A stretch of DNA of 64,000 bases from Criibacterium bergeronii (GTDB lineage Bacteria; Bacillota; Clostridia; Peptostreptococcales; Filifactoraceae), in NCBI RefSeq assembly GCF_001693775.2, contig NZ_MBEW02000008.1, forward strand, positions 16,729 to 80,728, given 5' to 3'. Below are positions 9,476 to 18,658 of the stretch, piece by piece. Under the pieces are notes generated by a model. The model was not told where the DNA came from. It ran no database searches and saw only the letters and a program-made list of their open reading frames with translations. Position numbers and translations under genes: made by a program. How positions within the stretch are numbered: the stretch's first letter is position 1; each line of letters opens with the position of its first letter.

Positions 9476-9989
9476 AGAGTATATAAGAGAGATACCAAAT
9501 TTTCCAAAGGAAGGCATCAGCTTTAAGGACATTACTACACTTATAAAAGATAAAAAAGCCTATAAATACGCAATAGATAAATTAGCTGAAAATCTAAAAA
9601 ATAAAAATATAGACTACATCATAGGACCTGAGGCTAGAGGCTTTATAATAGGTGCTCCAGTAGCATACGCATTAGGAGTAGGTTTTGTACCAATCAGAAA
9701 AAAAGGCAAACTTCCCGGCACTACCTTATCAAAAACCTATAAGCTTGAATACGGTGAGGACACCATCCAAATCCACGATGACGCCATACCAAAAGGCAGC
9801 AGAGTAGCCATAGTAGACGACCTAATCGCAACCGGCGGTACAGTAAATGCAATCATAGACATGATAGAAGATTTAGGCTCACAAGTAGTATCATGCCAGT
9901 TTATAATAGAACTAACCGCACTTAATACCAACGAAAGATTAAAACAGTACGATATTAATACATTAGTGCAGTATGATGATAAGGAATAA
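9465..9989 (+). CDS. apt: Adenine phosphoribosyltransferase
   Basis: 174 residues, the usual size. It begins NLKEYIREIPNFPKEGISFKDIT, which is typical of Apt. It has the GPEARGFIIG loop and the PRPP-binding motif VAIVDDLIATGGT. The enzyme salvages adenine to AMP using PRPP. The start lies inside the recJ 3' end behind AAAGGAG. The recJ-apt order is common in Firmicutes, where relA often follows; here a terminator follows instead. Confidence 0.97.
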   Translation: MNLKEYIREIPNFPKEGISFKDITTLIKDKKAYKYAIDKLAENLKNKNIDYIIGPEARGFIIGAPVAYALGVGFVPIRKKGKLPGTTLSKTYKLEYGEDTIQIHDDAIPKGSRVAIVDDLIATGGTVNAIIDMIEDLGSQVVSCQFIIELTALNTNERLKQYDINTLVQYDDKE

Positions 9990-10039
9990 AAATATATAGA
10001 TTTTTTATTTTTCATAGTTAATATAATTTATTTATTGTT

Positions 10040-10084
10040 AAAATGCCCCAAAACATTTATTTTATGTTTTGGGGCATTTTATAA
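10040..10084 (+). terminator. Strong terminator after apt
   Basis: A perfect 17-bp inverted repeat, AAAATGCCCCAAAACAT (10040-10056) and its complement (10064-10080), with a 7-nt loop and T-rich ends on both strands. Confidence 0.9.
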
Positions 10085-10213
10085 TCATACTAGTGTACTT
10101 CTAATAATTATATTTTTTAAAGTATAGAAATTGAGTTTATATTATTTGTTAAAAAGTTTTAAATATTTTATATTAACATAAATTATCCTTTTTATTTATA
10201 TTATACATTATTT

Positions 10214-10229
10214 TTACAAACGTTTGTAA
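10214..10229. promoter_or_regulatory. Perfect 16-bp palindrome, candidate operator
   Basis: TTACAAACGTTTGTAA is a perfect dyad centred on CG. It stands in the 310-bp gap between the apt terminator and rfbB, about 60 bp upstream of the rfbB -35 box. LacI-type repressors favour CG-centred dyads of this kind, but no cognate regulator is in view. The rest of the gap is AT-rich with no gene. Confidence 0.45.
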
Positions 10230-10289
10230 TATTTATTAGTTAATTTATCAAATAATTTCCATAATTTGTATATAATCAACTTGGGTTTG

Positions 10290-10318
10290 TTGACATCCCT
10301 AGAATTGACCGTTATAAT
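10290..10318 (+). promoter_or_regulatory. Consensus sigma-A promoter of the rfbBC-glycosyltransferase unit
   Basis: A perfect TTGACA (10290-10295), a 17-bp spacer and a perfect TATAAT (10313-10318). The predicted start is near 10325, leaving a leader of about 74 nt before the rfbB ATG. One of the strongest-looking promoters in the window. Confidence 0.85.
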
Positions 10319-10398
10319 TAAAGCAATATATCTTTTTAAATTATCGCTCATATGATTATGTAAATATATTATAGAATTTCTTTAAAATTAGGAGCATT

Positions 10399-11460
10399 AT
10401 GAAAAATATTTTAGTCACTGGTGGAGCAGGCTTTATTGGCTCAAATTTTATAAAATATGTGTTAGAAAAAAACGAATATAACGTTATAAATCTAGACTTA
10501 TTGACATATGCAGGCAACTTAGAAAACTTAAAAGATATATCTAACCCTGACAAATACACCTTTATAAAAGGCGATATCTGCGACAAAGACTTAGTACAAT
10601 CAATTTTTGAAAAATATGACATCGACACAGTAGTCAACTTTGCGGCAGAGTCTCATGTGGACAGAAGTATCGAAAATCCGGAAATATTTTTACAGACAAA
10701 CGTATATGGTACAGTAAATTTATTAGAAAATGCAAAAAAATACTGGAAAATAGACAAAGAAAATAAGTACAGCACAGAATATAAACAAGGAGTAAAATAT
10801 CTACAAGTCTCCACTGATGAAGTATACGGAGCACTTGGCAAAGCAGGAATGTTCACAGAAGATACTAACATACAGCCAAACTCTCCATACTCTGCCTCAA
10901 AAGCGAGTGCCGACCTATTTGTAAGAGCTTATCACAACACATTTGGACTGCCTACAAATATCACTAGATGCTCAAATAACTATGGTCCATACCAATTTCC
11001 TGAAAAATTAATCCCACTAATGATAAACAACTGCATAGAAAATAAATCTCTTCCGGTTTACGGAGATGGTATGCAAATCAGAGACTGGTTACACGTAAAA
11101 GACCACTGCACCGCCATATTTACAGTGTTACAAAAAGGCAAAATCGGGGAAGTTTACAATATCGGTGGAAACAATGAAAAAGCTAATATAGAAATCGTAA
11201 AATTGATAATAAATGCCCTTGGAAAATCTGAGGATTTAATCACCTATGTAAAAGACAGACCTGGGCATGACAGAAGATATGCAATAGACAACAGCAAAAT
11301 CACAAATAAGCTTGGATGGAGTCCATCTTACACATTTGAGCAAGGAATAAAAGAAACAGTCCAGTGGTTTATAGATAACCAAGAATGGATGAAAAATATA
11401 GTCTCAGGCGATTATATGAAATATTATGATAATATGTATAAAAAAGCTGAAATAAAATAA
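10399..11460 (+). CDS. rfbB: dTDP-glucose 4,6-dehydratase
   Basis: 353 residues of the extended SDR family. The NAD-binding motif GGAGFIGSNF is at residues 7-16. FAAESHVDRSI and the substrate loop STDEVYGALG follow. The YSASKASAD active site (Tyr-x-x-x-Lys) and RDWLHVKDHC are also present. It converts dTDP-glucose to dTDP-4-keto-6-deoxyglucose, the second step of dTDP-L-rhamnose synthesis. An AGGAG site precedes the ATG. It is the first gene behind the consensus promoter and is followed 9 bp later by rfbC. Confidence 0.96.
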   Translation: MKNILVTGGAGFIGSNFIKYVLEKNEYNVINLDLLTYAGNLENLKDISNPDKYTFIKGDICDKDLVQSIFEKYDIDTVVNFAAESHVDRSIENPEIFLQTNVYGTVNLLENAKKYWKIDKENKYSTEYKQGVKYLQVSTDEVYGALGKAGMFTEDTNIQPNSPYSASKASADLFVRAYHNTFGLPTNITRCSNNYGPYQFPEKLIPLMINNCIENKSLPVYGDGMQIRDWLHVKDHCTAIFTVLQKGKIGEVYNIGGNNEKANIEIVKLIINALGKSEDLITYVKDRPGHDRRYAIDNSKITNKLGWSPSYTFEQGIKETVQWFIDNQEWMKNIVSGDYMKYYDNMYKKAEIK

Positions 11461-11469
11461 GAGGTAAAA

Positions 11470-12033
11470 ATGTCAAATTTTAAGTTCACACCAACCTTTA
11501 TAAAAGGAATGTTCGTCATAGAGCCAAAAGTATTTGGAGACAATCGTGGCTACTTTATGGAAACTTACCACAAAGAAGATTTTGTAGCCGCCGGTATAAC
11601 TGACGAATTTGTCCAAGACAACGAATCCTCTTCCAAAAAAGGTGTACTACGAGGACTTCACTATCAAACAGAGCATACCCAAGGAAAATTAGTCAGAGTA
11701 ATAAATGGCGAAGTTTTTGACGTAGGAGTAGATTTGCGTAAAAACTCTCCTACCTATGGCAAATGGTATGGCGAAATATTGAGTGCAAAAAATAAAAAGC
11801 AGTTATATATTCCAAAAGGCTTTGCCCATGGATTTGTAGTATTGTCAGACATTGCCACCTTCACATATAAATGCACAGACCTGTATGACCCACAGCACGA
11901 AGGCGGCATAGCATGGGACGACAAAGATATAAATATAGATTGGCATTTAGACGGCATAAACGAAATTATTCTTTCTGACAAAGATAAAAATAGAAAAACC
12001 CTTGCAGAAGCAAAAATAGAATTTGATTGTTAA
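11470..12033 (+). CDS. rfbC: dTDP-4-dehydrorhamnose 3,5-epimerase
   Basis: 187 residues with the RmlC cupin hallmarks: GDNRGYFMETYH, FVQDNESSSKKGVLRGLHYQ (the catalytic histidine is in RGLHYQ), VDLRKNSPTYGKW, and IPKGFAHGFVVLSD. It epimerises the RfbB product at C3 and C5. RfbA and RfbD, needed to complete dTDP-rhamnose, are not in this window, so they must be elsewhere or the pathway ends in another deoxysugar. Confidence 0.96.
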   Translation: MSNFKFTPTFIKGMFVIEPKVFGDNRGYFMETYHKEDFVAAGITDEFVQDNESSSKKGVLRGLHYQTEHTQGKLVRVINGEVFDVGVDLRKNSPTYGKWYGEILSAKNKKQLYIPKGFAHGFVVLSDIATFTYKCTDLYDPQHEGGIAWDDKDINIDWHLDGINEIILSDKDKNRKTLAEAKIEFDC

Positions 12034-12053
12034 TATTAGGAAGTAAAAACTTA

Positions 12054-13040
12054 ATGAATAAAGTTACATTAGTAATACCAAATTATAATGGCATCCATTT
12101 TTTAAAAGATTGCATAGACTCTTTATATGAAAATGCAGGACTTCCATTTGACCTAATCATAATTGACAACGCATCTACAGATGGGGATTATAGTTTTGTA
12201 AATAATTATAAAAATGCAACTTTTATAAAAAATCAGCAAAACTATGGATTTGCAAAAGCTGTTAATCAAGGAATAAAACTAGCTAAAACAGATTACGTAG
12301 TCTTACTAAATAACGATACAATTGTTTTAAAAGACTATCTTAAACATTTTGTAAATGCAATTGAGCAAGATAGCAAAATTTTCTCTGTATCATGTCTGAT
12401 GATTTGTAATTACGATAGAACTCTAGTTGACACTGCTGGTGACAGCTACAGCCTATTTGGCTGGGCATATAAAAGATGCGATGGCCAAAAAATAACAGAT
12501 GACAAAGTGAATAAAAGAGCAAATATTTTTTCTTCTTGTGGTGGTAGTGTCATATATAGAAGAAAAATATTTGATGAAATTGGGTATTTTGATGAAAACT
12601 TCTTTGCATATCTAGAAGACATAGACGTATCTTACAGAGCATTAATTCATGGCTATAGAAACATTTATACACCAAATGCAAGAGTCTATCACATAGGCAG
12701 TTGCACAACTGGTGGTAAATATAATTCATTTAAAGTCAAAATTTCCTCTAGGAATAACGTCTACCTTCCATATAAAAATATGCCCCTTCTACAATTAATA
12801 ATTAACCTTCCCTTTTTGTTCATTGGATTTTTTGTCAAATACATTTTCTATGTTAAAAAAGGATATGCTAAAGAATATACATCAGGCATAAAAGAAGGAT
12901 TATCAAGTCTATACAAAATAAAAAAGACCAAATTCAGATTAAAGAATTTGCATAATTATATAAAAATCGAATATTTACTAATAAAAAATTTATTCATTTA
13001 TATGTTTAGATATGTTAATAAATTAATAAAAGCATGGTAA
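12054..13040 (+). CDS. Family 2 glycosyltransferase (rhamnosyltransferase-like)
   Basis: About 328 residues starting MNKVTLVIPNYNG at ATG 12054, with AGGAAG upstream. A TTG at 12027 overlapping rfbC is less likely. GT-A fold motifs are IIDNASTDG, LNNDTIV (DxD-like) and the FDENFFAYLEDIDVSYRA acceptor/catalytic region. A hydrophobic segment near 255-275 (LLQLIINLPFLFIGFFVKYI) suggests membrane association. Such enzymes build cell-wall or capsular polysaccharide. Clustering with rfbBC suggests a dTDP-deoxysugar donor. Its stop overlaps the next gene. Confidence 0.9.
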   Translation: MNKVTLVIPNYNGIHFLKDCIDSLYENAGLPFDLIIIDNASTDGDYSFVNNYKNATFIKNQQNYGFAKAVNQGIKLAKTDYVVLLNNDTIVLKDYLKHFVNAIEQDSKIFSVSCLMICNYDRTLVDTAGDSYSLFGWAYKRCDGQKITDDKVNKRANIFSSCGGSVIYRRKIFDEIGYFDENFFAYLEDIDVSYRALIHGYRNIYTPNARVYHIGSCTTGGKYNSFKVKISSRNNVYLPYKNMPLLQLIINLPFLFIGFFVKYIFYVKKGYAKEYTSGIKEGLSSLYKIKKTKFRLKNLHNYIKIEYLLIKNLFIYMFRYVNKLIKAW

Positions 13041-13915
13041 CCATGAAATTATCAATAATAATAGTAAACTATAAAACCTACGATTATACATTTAGTGCAA
13101 TTAAATCTGTATTGAATTCATATATTGACTTTGAATATGAAATATTCCTCATTGATAACGCATCAAATGATGGTAGCATAGAAAAACTAGAGCAAGATTT
13201 TTTTGATAAAATCTCAAATAATAAAATTGAAATAATCAAAAATACCGAAAATCTAGGCTTTGCAAAGGCAAATAATATTGCAATTAAAAAGTCAAATTCA
13301 GATTATATACTATTACTGAACTCTGATACAAAAGTGTCTAATACTGCCATATATGGTTCGGTTAACTATTTAGAAAGCCTACATAAACCAGCTATATTGA
13401 CTTGCAAAGTTCTCTTAGAAGATGGAAAATTAGACCATGCCTGCAAAAGAGGTTTCCCAACTCCTGAAGCCTCATTTTATTATTTCACAAAATTAGATAA
13501 AAAAAATCCACAAAAATATGGTGCTTACGATTATTTGACACTTGATGAAAATGAAATCGGCTATGTAGATGCAGTATCAGGTGCGTTTATGCTGATAGCT
13601 AAAGAAATAATTGAAAACGTTGGTTTACTTGACGAAGATTACTTTATGTATGCAGAAGATATAGATTACTGCTATAGAGCAAAACAAGCTGGATATGAAA
13701 TTATATATTATCCAAAAGAAACTATAACGCACTATAAAAACAAAAGCCGACAAAAAAGAAAATATAAAACGATATATAACTTTTACCACACAATGTGGCT
13801 GTTTTATAAAAAACATTATATAAAAAAATACAATCCCCTAGTAACACTATCAGTTATATGTGGTATATTATTAAAATATCTAATAGAACTCATAAAAAAT
13901 GCTGTAAGAAGATAA
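13034..13915 (+). CDS. Family 2 glycosyltransferase (second copy)
   Basis: About 293 residues, MKLSIIIVNYKTYDYT, with LIDNASNDGS, LLNSDTKVS, GAFMLIAKEIIENVGLLDEDYFMYAEDIDYCYRA and a basic C-terminus ending in a short hydrophobic segment. The start is either ATG 13034, which overlaps the preceding stop by 7 bp, or ATG 13043; I cannot decide between them. It is paralogous in layout to the upstream enzyme. The pair probably adds successive sugars to one glycan. Confidence 0.9.
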   Translation: MVTMKLSIIIVNYKTYDYTFSAIKSVLNSYIDFEYEIFLIDNASNDGSIEKLEQDFFDKISNNKIEIIKNTENLGFAKANNIAIKKSNSDYILLLNSDTKVSNTAIYGSVNYLESLHKPAILTCKVLLEDGKLDHACKRGFPTPEASFYYFTKLDKKNPQKYGAYDYLTLDENEIGYVDAVSGAFMLIAKEIIENVGLLDEDYFMYAEDIDYCYRAKQAGYEIIYYPKETITHYKNKSRQKRKYKTIYNFYHTMWLFYKKHYIKKYNPLVTLSVICGILLKYLIELIKNAVRR

Positions 13916-13936
13916 TTCTTCCTACAGCATTTTTTA
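13899..13936 (+). terminator. Terminator of the rfb/glycosyltransferase unit
   Basis: ATGCTGTA (13899-13906) plus AGAAG pair with CTTC and TACAGCAT (13923-13930) around a small loop that contains the stop codon. Six T residues follow. Confidence 0.85.
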
Positions 13937-13981
13937 TTCTCATACTTACATACCTTTAAATTTATAGCATAATAATGAATT

Positions 13982-14513
13982 ATGAGAAAAATATACGAAA
14001 TAAGTGAACAAGAATATAAACAAGATGAAGAAATAAGAAAAGCTAACAATAATAAGACGCTAGATAAAAAATTACGAGTAATAACTCTGAGATTTCAAGG
14101 ATATAAGAATGTTGAAATCGCAGAAATTATACAGTACACACCTAACTATGTAGCTACCTTGTTAAGAAAATTCAAAGAAAAAGGATTTCAGGAATGAAGC
14201 TAGAAAACTATTACCCTAATAAAAGAGTAAGACTAATGTTTCAAGACAAAGCAGGATTCGGACGAATAAACAAACCAAAGTATTGTTGGTGTAACGAGAT
14301 AATCCGACCAAAAGTGCCATGCCATCACATAAGAGATTGCAGATATGTGTACGCAGCAAACAGATATTGAAATAAATCCGTCAGATGGGGTTCAAGAATG
14401 AAGTATTTAAAACATTAAAAGATGTAATTAACAGATTATGTAAAACAATAAATAAGCTAACGAATGAAATGGTAAAAAGTATAACATTAAGAAAATGGAT
14501 AAGTGAGATATAA
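13982..14513 (+). pseudogene. Decayed IS630-type transposase (internal deletion)
   Basis: Three pieces in order. 13982-14197 encodes a 71-residue helix-turn-helix protein (LRVITLRFQGYKNVEIAEIIQYTPNYVATLLRKF), like the N-terminal half of IS630 transposases. An ATGA overlap at 14194 opens a 58-residue frame to 14370 with RVRLMFQDKAGFGRINKPKYCW, which matches the start of the DDE domain; the usual DEAGFG reads DKAGFG. The next block, about 14389-14513, is GFKNEVFKTLKDVINRL...MVKSITLRKWI, the family's C-terminus. The central catalytic part, with the second Asp and the Glu, is missing. The element cannot be active. Terminal inverted repeats were not recognisable. Confidence 0.85.
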
Positions 14514-14548
14514 ATTTATTATACTACGATTTTAAAGGTATATTAGTA

Positions 14549-16573
14549 TCAATTTGCATTAATTTTCAAATTTATTTTTTGTGAAATTTTTTTCAATGTC
14601 TCTATATCGTTTTTAGAGGTAATTTCTTCGATACAATCTTGGGCAAATTTTAGGATGTCATAATTTTTGATTAAATCTGCTATTTTAAACTCAGGCAATC
14701 CATGCTGTTTTACTCCGAAGATGTCGCCTGCTCCTCTGAGTTTGAGGTCTTTTTTTGCTATTTCAAAGCCATCGTTACTTGATATTATTACGTTTAACCT
14801 TTCTTTACTAATCTGACTGAGTTGGTCGTATAGCAGTATACAGTACGACTGGTCTGCTCCTCTACCTACTCTACCTCTTAACTGATGTAGCTGAGATAGT
14901 CCAAATCTTTGGGAGTCATATATTAGCATTGTGGTGGCATTTGGCACGTTTATGCCGACTTCTATTACTGTTGTGGATACTAAAATATTTATCTTGTTTT
15001 GCTCAAATTCCAGCAATACTTTTTCTTTTTGTGTGCCTTTCATTTTTCCATGCAAAATTCCTACGGAAAACTTCGGCTCAAACCTTGCTCTTACTCTGTC
15101 AAACACTTCTTCTACTGAGGCAATATCCATTTGCTCATTTTCCTCTACAAAGGGACATACGATATAGGTCTGCAAATTATTTTTTAATTTTTCTTCTATA
15201 AAATCAAATATTTTAGACTCTTTGTCCTTTTTCACTGCCTTTGTAATTACAGGTAGTCTGTCCTTTGGTAGCTCATCTATTACAGAGATGTCTAAATCTT
15301 TATATAGCACAAGCGAAAGTGTCCTAGGTATTGGGGTTGCACTCATTACGATTTTATCAGGCACAATACTTAATTTTTGCTCCAGCACTCTTTTTTGATT
15401 TACTCCAAATCTATGCTGTTCATCGGTGATTATTAAACCCAAATTTGAAAAATCCACTTTATCTTGTATCAAAGCGTGTGTGCCTATGATTAAATCTAGC
15501 TTGCTGTCAGCTATGTCACTTAAAAGTTGATTTTTTTTCTTGGTTGAGCCTGTTAATAGTCCAACTTTTACATCGGTGTTTTTGAATACCTCCAGTGCGT
15601 TATTGTAATGCTGCATAGCCAGCACTTCTGTCGGTACCATTAAAACTGACTGATATCCGTTTAAAAAGCTGTTGAGTACGCAAATAAAGGATACTATTGT
15701 TTTACCTGAGCCTACGTCACCTTGTATTAGTCTGTTCATCGGTTTTTGACTGTTCATATCTGAAAGTAACTCATTTACAACTTTTTCTTGAGCTTGTGTA
15801 AGCTTGAATGGAAAGTTATTTATAAATTCAGAAATTTTTTCTTTATAATTTTTAAATTTTATTCCTTGCTCTGTCGCAATTTCAAGCTTTGATATTGATA
15901 AAAAAGCCTCTATTTCAAAAAATTCACTGAATATACAGCGATATCTACTTCTTTTTAACAAGTCCAAGTTTTCCGGAAAATGAATATTTTTTATGGCTTG
16001 TTGCATAGAGATTAATTTATATCTATTCAGTTTTTCTTCGCTAAGATATTCTAAAGCATTTAAATCTACATCGTTTAATGCGTAGCCAAGCGAATTTATT
16101 ATGTCAGTATTTGTAATTCCTCTTGTCAAATTGTAGATTGGAAATATATGTCCTATTTTATGTTTAGCCTCATCAAATTCTATTTCAGGTGCATTAAACT
16201 CCAACATTCCCGACTGAAATGCGGCTTTACCATAAAAATATATTGTTCTGCCCTCTATAAGCTCTGTTAGTATAAATCTATTGTTAAATATTTTTATTAG
16301 GGCGTGCCCTGTTTCGTCTTTTACATATATTTTTAAGATAGTTTTTTTGTTTCCCCTTAAAAATATGGTTTCACGTCTTACTATCTGAGCTTTTACACTG
16401 ATTTTATCGCCTTCGTTGATGTCTCGTACCTTTTTAAATACACTCCTATCCTCATATCTCCTTGGATAAAATGTCAACAGGTCATATATTGTAAAAAGCC
16501 CCAAATTATTTAGAGCGGACTGTTTTTTTGTACCAATTTTTGGTATATTTATAATGCTTTCTTCTAATTGCAT
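14549..16573 (-). CDS. recG: ATP-dependent DNA helicase RecG
   Basis: 674 residues, normal length. An N-terminal wedge/OB domain (VKAQIVRRE) is followed by the helicase core: [12 protein letters not shown] (Walker A), [10 protein letters not shown] (DEQH box), [10 protein letters not shown], and [14 protein letters not shown] and QLRGRVGRG in the second RecA lobe. RecG remodels stalled forks and branch-migrates Holliday junctions. It runs convergent to the transposase remnant. The YPRRYEDRS element near the N-terminus is family-typical. Confidence 0.97.
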   Translation of the reverse strand: MQLEESIINIPKIGTKKQSALNNLGLFTIYDLLTFYPRRYEDRSVFKKVRDINEGDKISVKAQIVRRETIFLRGNKKTILKIYVKDETGHALIKIFNNRFILTELIEGRTIYFYGKAAFQSGMLEFNAPEIEFDEAKHKIGHIFPIYNLTRGITNTDIINSLGYALNDVDLNALEYLSEEKLNRYKLISMQQAIKNIHFPENLDLLKRSRYRCIFSEFFEIEAFLSISKLEIATEQGIKFKNYKEKISEFINNFPFKLTQAQEKVVNELLSDMNSQKPMNRLIQGDVGSGKTIVSFICVLNSFLNGYQSVLMVPTEVLAMQHYNNALEVFKNTDVKVGLLTGSTKKKNQLLSDIADSKLDLIIGTHALIQDKVDFSNLGLIITDEQHRFGVNQKRVLEQKLSIVPDKIVMSATPIPRTLSLVLYKDLDISVIDELPKDRLPVITKAVKKDKESKIFDFIEEKLKNNLQTYIVCPFVEENEQMDIASVEEVFDRVRARFEPKFSVGILHGKMKGTQKEKVLLEFEQNKINILVSTTVIEVGINVPNATTMLIYDSQRFGLSQLHQLRGRVGRGADQSYCILLYDQLSQISKERLNVIISSNDGFEIAKKDLKLRGAGDIFGVKQHGLPEFKIADLIKNYDILKFAQDCIEEITSKNDIETLKKISQKINLKINAN

Positions 16574-16731
16574 ATATACCTCATATCTATTTTTAAATAT
16601 TCCTGTAAATTTATTGTTACCTATTTATTATATACCAAAATTTACATAATAGCGATTGATTTTCATAAACTAAATTGCTAAAGCATTTATTCCGATATAT
16701 ATGTAAACACAAATTTATTTTGGAGGTAACT

Positions 16732-17304
16732 ATGAAGGTAAATCCAATTTCAAGAGGTGCTGTTAATAGACCTTATTATTCGTTTAATGCAGGCTCAGTA
16801 CAGCCGGTGCAATCAATCCAAGCCACGTCACCGATATCACCTGTTGAGGGTCAATACGCATCAGAAAATGCAGAGCTTTCTTTTAGAGAATATCAGGAAA
16901 AATTAGACGAAACAAAGGATTATAAGGGAAAAAATAAAAATTTAGAAGATAAGGAATTTAATTCTCATAAAGAAAATCACAAATTTTCAAAAGAGGAAAT
17001 AGAAACGATAAATTCGATATTAAATTTATTTGAAAAATTTAATACCAATGTTGACAGAATTAAAAAAATTGACTTAGCTAGAAATCAAAATAATCTTGAC
17101 AAGATAAAACAAACTTATAATAAGAACAGTCGCTTTTTACTCAAAATGGGTATAAGCCTAGATAAATTGACACATTTTGAGCTAAATCAAAAAACTTTTA
17201 CTGAGGAGGTCATAAGAGACCCTGCCTCACTTAAAACTCTATTTGAGCCATATAACGGAGTTTTAAAGCAATTAATTTCTAGCTTTAATGGGATGTTGAT
17301 ATAG
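16732..17304 (+). CDS. Uncharacterised protein of about 190 residues
   Basis: No family recognised. The start ATG 16732 follows TGGAGGTAACT; an upstream in-frame start at 16675 lacks a ribosome site. Residues 1-45 are low-complexity and Pro/Ser/Gln-rich (NPISRGAVNRPYYSFNAGSVQP). A charged, probably helical middle follows (about 50-130, rich in Lys/Glu/Asn). A C-terminal helical part ends DPASLKTLFEPYNGVLKQLISSFNGML. No signal peptide or membrane segment is visible. It sits 28 bp ahead of tmcAL and divergent from recG, so it may be cotranscribed with tmcAL. Confidence 0.7.
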   Translation: MKVNPISRGAVNRPYYSFNAGSVQPVQSIQATSPISPVEGQYASENAELSFREYQEKLDETKDYKGKNKNLEDKEFNSHKENHKFSKEEIETINSILNLFEKFNTNVDRIKKIDLARNQNNLDKIKQTYNKNSRFLLKMGISLDKLTHFELNQKTFTEEVIRDPASLKTLFEPYNGVLKQLISSFNGMLI

Positions 17305-17332
17305 TTTTAATTTATAAATAATACAATTAATT

Positions 17333-18577
17333 ATGACAAATAAATATAAAGTAATAGGCATAGTCAGTGAATACAATCCATTTCACACTGGACACAAGCA
17401 CCAAATAGAAACTATAAAAAAAGAATATTATAACCCCTATATAATCTCTCTCATTAGCGGAGAATTTGTGCAAAGGGGCGCAGCTGCAATCGTTGACAAA
17501 TATGCAAGGGCAACTATGGCAGTAAAAAACGGTGCTGATTTATGTATACAGCTACCCACATTTTTTTCTACTCAGGTTGCGGAAATCTTTGCAAAAGGTG
17601 CAATAAATACATTAAATTCTCTTGGTATTGTTGACGCTATACATTTTGGCAGTGAAACCGGAGATATTGCACTGCTTGAGTCTCAATCAAAGAAAATTGA
17701 AAACTCCTACTCAAGTATTTATTCTGATACAATTTTGGATGAAAAAAACTTGCCACTAAATACACTTATTAAAAATAACAATAAAAGTGGTAAGTCTTTC
17801 ATAAAAATTTTTTCTGAAAATAATGGTAATTTGCCTGATATGTCAAACGATATACTTGCAATAGAATATATAAAGGCTTTGAAATATTTTAATTCAAATA
17901 TTGTGCCTCTAACCATGAAAAGGCACGTCAGCTCACATAATGAAGTTAGTATTAATAAAGAATTTGCCAGTTCAACTGCAATTAGAAACTCTATCCACGA
18001 AGGTATGTTAACTGATAAAAGCCCGGAAAATATTTTCAAATTTTTACCGGAAAACAGCCTTATAGATTTTAAAGAAAAAAAATATATTTTTGATGAACAT
18101 TTTTTTGAAATGATAAAATTTCAAATTATTTCTAATAAAGAAAATTTGAAAGATATATTTGAAATATCAGAGGGACTTGAAAACAGGATTTTAAAATTTG
18201 TTGATACTGCTAAAACATATGAAGATTTAATTTTTAGCATAAAGTCAAAGAGATACACCTTAGCTAGGATTAGGAGGATAATGTTTAATATCCTCTTAGA
18301 CATTCAAAAATCACAAATAGACACTATTAAAGCATCAGGCTATAAAATCCCATATATAAAAATTTTAGCATTTAACGATAGAGGAAGATATATAATAAAA
18401 AAAATAAAACAAAAAAATAATGTAGAAATCATTAATAAATTTGCCAATTATAAGCCTTATGACGAATATTCTACACTATTTTATGAAAAAGACCTGCTTG
18501 CAAATAGAATTTATAATATTCCAATCACAAAATACAAATCATTAGATTATTTTACATCTCCAAGCTACATTAAATAA
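17333..18577 (+). CDS. tmcAL: tRNA(Met) cytidine acetate ligase TmcAL
   Basis: 414 residues of the YlbM/TmcAL nucleotidyltransferase family. The start KVIGIVSEYNPFHTGHKHQI has the HxGH ATP-binding motif, followed by ISGEFVQRGAAAIVDKYARATMAV and the FGSETGD loop. A SSTAIRNSI stretch corresponds to the conserved adenylate-binding region. The C-terminal helical domain (RYTLARIRRIMFNILL) binds tRNA. The enzyme uses ATP and acetate to make N4-acetylcytidine in the elongator tRNA-Met anticodon. Confidence 0.94.
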   Translation: MTNKYKVIGIVSEYNPFHTGHKHQIETIKKEYYNPYIISLISGEFVQRGAAAIVDKYARATMAVKNGADLCIQLPTFFSTQVAEIFAKGAINTLNSLGIVDAIHFGSETGDIALLESQSKKIENSYSSIYSDTILDEKNLPLNTLIKNNNKSGKSFIKIFSENNGNLPDMSNDILAIEYIKALKYFNSNIVPLTMKRHVSSHNEVSINKEFASSTAIRNSIHEGMLTDKSPENIFKFLPENSLIDFKEKKYIFDEHFFEMIKFQIISNKENLKDIFEISEGLENRILKFVDTAKTYEDLIFSIKSKRYTLARIRRIMFNILLDIQKSQIDTIKASGYKIPYIKILAFNDRGRYIIKKIKQKNNVEIINKFANYKPYDEYSTLFYEKDLLANRIYNIPITKYKSLDYFTSPSYIK

Positions 18578-18600
18578 ACCTTAATAATCGCAAAATATTA

Positions 18601-18640
18601 AAGCGTTAGGTTGCATATACAGCAATCTAACGCTTTTTGT
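18601..18640. terminator. Bidirectional terminator between tmcAL and the P-type ATPase
   Basis: AAGCGTTAGGTTGC (18601-18614) pairs with GCAATCTAACGCTT (18622-18635), with one G-U pair, followed by T residues. It lies between two convergent genes and could serve both. Confidence 0.85.
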
Positions 18641-18658
18641 AATATATTTTAAAGAAAT

